A stretch of 26,103 nt of DNA, taken from Rodentolepis nana (lineage: Eukaryota > Platyhelminthes > Cestoda > Cyclophyllidea > Hymenolepididae). The notes under the pieces are model-generated. The model did no database searches. It was not told the DNA's origin and saw only the letters and a program-made list of their open reading frames with translations. The stretch is from assembly GCA_900617975.1 (NCBI GenBank), contig UZAE01000332.1:1-26103 (forward strand). Direction: 5' to 3'. Positions 22,017 through 26,103 of this stretch are shown one piece after another; position 1 is the first letter of the stretch, and every line of letters starts with the position of its first letter. The position numbers were made by a program, and so were the translations under genes.

Positions 22017-22545
22017 CTATTTGCCACAAACCATTGCACAAGCCTCGCGGGTTTCGAAACGATTTGCATTTCCCCCACATCCACCATAGACGAATCTTGT
22101 ACAGCGTCCCAATCTCTTGTCATATCCCCATGATGGCATGTAGGCCAAACAGTTTCCAGTGGCAATGGGTAAACTGCATGGACTAGTTCGTTCTGGAAGG
22201 TAGCAACAAATGAGGCCCTCAATATATTGACTTACCACAAGCGCTTTCACAAGCCTCTTTAGAATCGAATCTGTTCAAATTTCCACCACAGCCTCCATAG
22301 ATGAATTCGATACACTTGCCTGAATTCTTGTCATATCCCCATGATCGAAAATCGGCCAAGCAGAGGCCTCCATCGATTGGCATGCCACAAGGATCAATGC
22401 GAGCTGTAAAGGGAGATAGAGAGAAAAATACACGGTTAACATTCAACGGTGTTTGAATCTAACGGAAAGTGAATTGAAACAGAAACTCACCTTCACTGAG
22501 ACTACAGATCGCTACGAGAGCAAATAATGCAACAGTGGTGTACAT
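22017..22545 (-). CDS. Secreted two-domain Kunitz protease inhibitor, gene B
   Basis: Exons 22545-22491, 22403-22236 and 22192-22017 have the same sizes, phases and 43-nt second intron as gene A, giving 132 residues. Residues 1-18 are the signal peptide and differ from gene A only by Cys instead of Ser near its end. Both Kunitz domains keep the 8-15-7-12-3 cysteine spacing. P1 is Leu in both domains (GLCLA and GNCLA), predicting chymotrypsin- or elastase-like targets instead of the Arg/Phe pair of gene A. In domain 1 nearly all changes from gene A fall between the first cysteine and the SWGYD motif. The protein ends CGK. Expression is probably driven by the same TATA/GATA promoter as gene A. 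Confidence 0.93.
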
Positions 22546-22597
22546 CGTGGAAATTTGATCGAGTGAGAATTCTGATTTCCCGTAGTTTCCAATCTCT

Positions 22598-22605
22598 CTT
22601 TTATA
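22598..22605 (-). promoter_or_regulatory. TATA box of Kunitz gene B
   Basis: TATAAAAG on the minus strand, 53 bp before the ATG, the same spacing as in gene A. Confidence 0.75.
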
Positions 22606-22678
22606 CTCATTGCAGAAATTATCAGAGAGCGAAGCGGCTAATTATCTCACAATCCTCACCTCATTCCATCTCCAATTG

Positions 22679-22690
22679 TGATAATTATCA
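22679..22690. promoter_or_regulatory. Palindromic double GATA site, gene B
   Basis: TGATAATTATCA, identical to the site upstream of gene A and at the same distance from the ATG. Confidence 0.45.
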
Positions 22691-22766
22691 AAGGAATAAT
22701 TGTTGCCAATGACCGGAAGTGTTTAAACGCCAATTTCTGAGGAGGGTGTGGGTGGATGCCTGTAGT

Positions 22767-22779
22767 TGATCAAAGATCA
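22767..22779. promoter_or_regulatory. Conserved interrupted palindrome upstream of gene B
   Basis: TGATC-AAA-GATCA, identical to the copy A element, while bases just beside it have changed (TTTAAATGCAATC against TTCAAGTGCGATC). Confidence 0.35.
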
Positions 22780-22880
22780 CTTTCAAGTGCGATCAAACAA
22801 GTTGAAATGATTTTAGTTTTAGTACTTAAAAATTGAAATTGCTGGTATCATTTGGGGAGAATTTTCATACTTGGAAATTT

Positions 22881-23783
22881 TGCCGAAGAAGTTGCTAAGG
22901 ATAAAAGAAGGCTTTTATTTGCAGTTTGAAATTCTAAATTGCTAAGTACCCAAAAAATAAAAAAAATCTGTGATACAAGTTTATTTTTCAACAATATTTT
23001 CTCACAATATCTACTAATTAAATGCCAATATTTCACGAAATGCCCTTAGATTAGAGTGCATCAATATAAATTCAATTTCATCAATTTCAACTGAATTGTG
23101 AAGAAACCAAATTGTTCACGAATTCAGCTGTAGAAGACTTGTCCGATTTTGTAAAATGAAATGTTTTGTGCAGCTGAGATAGCATGAGAACAATCATTTA
23201 TTTTTTTTGCTTATAAATAGAGACTTATCAGGTTCCATGCCGACTTCAGAAAGACGAAGATGATGATGATGATGATAATGACGACGAAAAAATGAACAGC
23301 TTCTTCTTTTTCCCGCGCTTTGATATATCCCCCTTGTTATGCATCTCAACTGGTAGTTGTACAGAATCTACTGAACGAAATGACCCTTTAATGTTTTCAC
23401 CAAATTTCATACCATTTGCTACAAATCGATTGCAAATGAAGTCTCATATCACAATGCCACTGCAAAGGTGTTCACTTTAATCAGAGCAACATCTACGGGA
23501 ACACTTTGAGAATTACTCCTGATAGAGAAGAAATGACAATTTGGTCTTTCAAAAGTCAGACTCCAATCTGCGAACAAATTTAAAACTATTTGTTTATATA
23601 ATGTGTTTATTTCATTGAAGAATATGGTTCAAGTTTCCATACCAAGTTTCAACTTTGAATCATGATTATATTCCCAATCATGGGTCATCCTCTTCCTTGT
23701 GCCGATCGAAAGGATCTATAAGCTTGAAGAAGTTAGAAAGCGTTATTTTATGTCCTTCTTGCTGAACTTTAGTTCCTTCTTCT
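22881..23783. other. Intergenic, with (GAT)n microsatellite
   Basis: AT-rich, no gene recognised. A GATGATGATGATGATGATAA run is near 23260. The open frame at 23292-23480 has no recognisable domain. Confidence 0.6.
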
Positions 23784-24112
23784 GGGGTGTGCGATAGACT
23801 TACCTCCACAGGTCAATTAAACGGCAGTTGGCTTCTCACTTCAAACTACCATGACCTGACTCCATGTCATATTCGACTACTTCCAAAGTACTCACCTCAC
23901 CTTTGTGTCATATTCGACTACTTCCAAAGTACTCACCTCACCTTTTTCTACCATTGCGTCTGTCTCTGTTTCATCATTAAAACGTTCTTCTGTTCCTCTC
24001 CTACCTCTCGATTTTTTCTTACTTTAATGTTCCTTCCCTTCTATGAAACGTAAAGTTGGCTAAAGGGCTATTGACGAGTATCAAAATGCCTGCCATTTGA
24101 TACAATTAAATA
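23784..24112 (+). mobile_element. SINE-like element, copy 9
   Basis: Plus-strand copy beginning GGGGTGTGCGATAGACTTAC. The middle of the head is deleted. A 41-bp tandem duplication carries CATATTCGACTACTTCCAAA (units near 23868 and 23909). It ends with CTAAAGGGCTATTGACGAG and a degraded ACAATTAAATA tail. No target-site duplication was found. Confidence 0.8.
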
Positions 24113-24727
24113 CTTGCCTAGTGCCGAATGTGGTCAATTTCATCCAATCGGGTCCCCTTATTAGGCAACCGTTGGAGCACCAAGTGCCCATTCTCCTTCT
24201 CTTAACAGCAACAACTTGTGCGTCATTTGCTGATCTACATTTCTACCGATCTCAGTTGATTTCAACAATTATCATTTGCCCAATTGTAAATTACTAGAAC
24301 AGGTTAGGGATTAATGTGTTCACACAGCACACACCAACTCAATTATCAGAATGTGTAATTTATAACAACGCCAGAAACTGGAAAAACGGAGAATTAGAAA
24401 CTCGGTTTGCCGACCAAACTTGCTTAGAACCAACTGTCCTGATAAGCGAAACAAAACTTCCCCCCCCCCGCGCCAACCTGTTCATCGGCTCACACCCCGA
24501 CCCCTCGCTCCCACTCAAACACCCTCACCCTCACCCCACGCCCCCCAGCCCCCCCCCCCCCCCACTTGACCAGGAGCACTAAGAGGAAGGCCTCCATAGG
24601 GTCACTGTTCGCGAGGGGAAGTAGTTAAAATTCAAGTCAATGACACCGCAACAAAACTATATTTTGGATATTTAAGATAAGTCAAAATAGGCGGTGGTAT
24701 GTGGGGTGGGGGTGGGAAGGGGGGGGG
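24113..24727. other. Intergenic, with C-rich and G-rich tracts
   Basis: No gene recognised. The plus strand is strongly C-rich at about 24461-24565 and includes a run of 15 C. It is G-rich at about 24691-24727, directly after the stop of the secreted gene. The open frame across the C-rich part is low-complexity Pro/His and is not called. Confidence 0.6.
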
Positions 24728-25343
24728 CTAGTCATCAGACGTAGTTGTCTCGAATGAACAATTGGCCTCAGTTAAGTCATTCCACGTGGAGATTGGCTGA
24801 TTACTTGCATTCGCCTCGCCACTTTCATTCATGTCTTGTTTAGCAGCCACTGCGCGAAAACCTCCCGTGCAGTTGGTGAAAACAAAGAAGCTGTCACGAA
24901 TGACCACCTGAGAAGCACTAAATTTGGAGAAAATGTTCATATTTGTGAGAGAGTGTGTGTGTGTATGTGTGTGCATGCACAACAATGGTGACATGTAATA
25001 GTAGTGATTAACTCACGTCGACTGTGAAGTTCCAATACAGTTACTGACAATGTAAAACTTCACATCTTTGTCGCCGGCACAGAGGGGAGCGGCCACTCCG
25101 TTGGGGATCTTGATTCTCCACACAGTTTCATTTATCATATTTAACTCAAATTTTTTCTGAAAGCTACTTATCCCTGTTGTCCCATCTAAAGAAAAAAGCG
25201 TGTGAAACTGTTCAACAAGTTGAGTTACTTAGTGGATCGTCACTCGTTAAGTGGAAGTTGATGGTCCGGGTCGTACCTTGGCAGCACTCTACGTGGTAGA
25301 CTACCAAAAGACTCAGGAGAAAGGAAGTTAGGAATTTGTTCAT
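24728..25343 (-). CDS. Small secreted, sequon-rich protein of unknown family, three exons
   Basis: Exons 25343-25229, 25185-25017 and 24917-24728. Introns are 43 and 99 nt, GT-AG, phases 1 and 2; total 157 residues with consistent phase throughout. Residues 1-21 form a signal peptide (MNKFLTSFLLSLLVVYHVEC). The mature part has four cysteines (74, 88, 111, 148) and six N-glycosylation sequons (N39, N57, N110, N125, N131, N147), three of them in the last 35 residues. No transmembrane segment follows the signal. I do not recognise the family and assign no function; a secreted or surface glycoprotein is an inference. Intron 2 contains a (CA)n microsatellite. An alternative donor at 25276 (GTACGA) would shorten exon 1, but the longer form keeps an open frame and a better donor. 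Confidence 0.75.
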
Positions 25344-25385
25344 GGTAGGGGGGAAGTGGTGTGATGAGGCTAGCAGGAACCCGGT

Positions 25386-25393
25386 CTTATATA
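25386..25393 (-). promoter_or_regulatory. TATA box of the secreted-protein gene
   Basis: TATATAAG on the minus strand, 43 bp before the ATG, similar in placement to the Kunitz promoters. Confidence 0.6.
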
Positions 25394-26103
25394 CATTTCT
25401 TCAAACGCGTGATATCTGACCTCTCCTAGCTCCCATAGCCATAACCATTAACTCATAACCATTAACTGGACTACTTGGTGCAGACGGCTTTAATCTTCTC
25501 ATTAATCTGCCGATTCTTGCTTCAAGATGGTCCAGAAATGTGTGCTTGAACTTATGTAATTTAGAAGTCTCAAGTAATCACGCATCATTAATTTTACCAA
25601 CACGGAAACTTTTCTTAATCCTAGATATTTGACAATACACTTCTCTTTCACTACTGTCTCACTCCCTACTTTTCAAGCAGTTTCCATCTGCTCTGCTCCA
25701 TGCCATGATTTCGCTCCTAACAAGAACACACTCTTGTGATGTGATCAGGCGAATTCGTCTGCAGACTAGGACAGATCTAGCGAACTAGTGAAGCCTCCAC
25801 TCAAATCGGCCCCAAATTCATGATTATATGAGAAGAGCAATTGCCCTCCACCTTCCTACCTTTTGCTAAGTTTCTCGTGAGAGCTGAAATTTGGAGACAT
25901 TTCTGTGCAATCTTTTATCCCCTCGCGTGCTTTAGAAATAGATTGGCTCTCTTCCTATTAACGTGAATTGTACTGAGGTTGCTGAATGTGATCTATCCAA
26001 GAAAACGGTTTATTTAGTAAGACCCACTTTGTTTTCATCATTCCATGCCACAAAGACAAACTTTGATTCACTGGATTTTTAAATAATTAAATTTACTTAT
26101 GGT
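25394..26103. other. Upstream intergenic, no gene seen
   Basis: Unique sequence upstream of the secreted gene. It includes a short direct repeat, CATAACCATTAACT, near 25440-25465. No further open frame, RNA gene or repeat-family copy was recognised before the window end. Confidence 0.5.

Larger units (their letters stand above)
21900..22880 (-). repeat. Duplicated Kunitz block B
   Basis: Counterpart of 18140-19175. The first intron, the promoter and about 350 bp upstream are nearly identical apart from scattered substitutions. Similarity fades near 22880 in the 5' flank and near 21900 in the 3' flank. Confidence 0.85.

Overview
The window looks like nuclear DNA of a parasitic flatworm, most likely a tapeworm. 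The grounds are an AT-rich background, split genes with very short GT-AG introns (three of exactly 43 nt) next to introns of about 2 kb, paired secreted Kunitz genes of the kind expanded in cestodes, and short interspersed repeats with (ATAA)n tails. The species cannot be named from the sequence. There are no prokaryotic signals.

Layout. Positions 1-7210 hold no convincing gene. They are seeded with seven copies or fragments of one roughly 300-400 bp SINE-like retroelement. Three copies show clear target-site duplications, and one copy has swollen to 1.25 kb through internal tandem repeats. Positions 8073-16302 (minus strand) hold a nine-exon BTB-BACK-Kelch gene. Every intron phase joins correctly to give an 883-residue protein, and its 3' end runs into another copy of the repeat. 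Positions 16303-18140 are AT-rich and apparently empty. Positions 18140-22880 hold two duplicated minus-strand genes, each encoding a signal peptide plus two Kunitz domains. The duplicated blocks share promoters, introns and 3' flanks. Between them, on the plus strand, lies the 3' end of a protein kinase gene with no visible kinase core. A further repeat copy is at 23784-24112. A three-exon minus-strand gene at 24728-25343 encodes a small secreted, sequon-rich protein that I do not recognise. The rest is intergenic.

How the parts relate. The Kelch protein is a likely intracellular adaptor of Cullin-3 ubiquitin ligase. The two Kunitz genes and the unknown secreted gene share one design: same strand, a TATA box 43-53 bp before the ATG, a short first exon carrying the signal peptide, and tiny introns. 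They look like a small secretory locus that may act at the host interface; that role is inference. The strongest observation is that the first Kunitz domains of the two copies differ almost only in the protease-binding loop while the rest of the domain is nearly identical in DNA. All exon models were assembled by eye from splice signals and phase; no transcript or database evidence was available.
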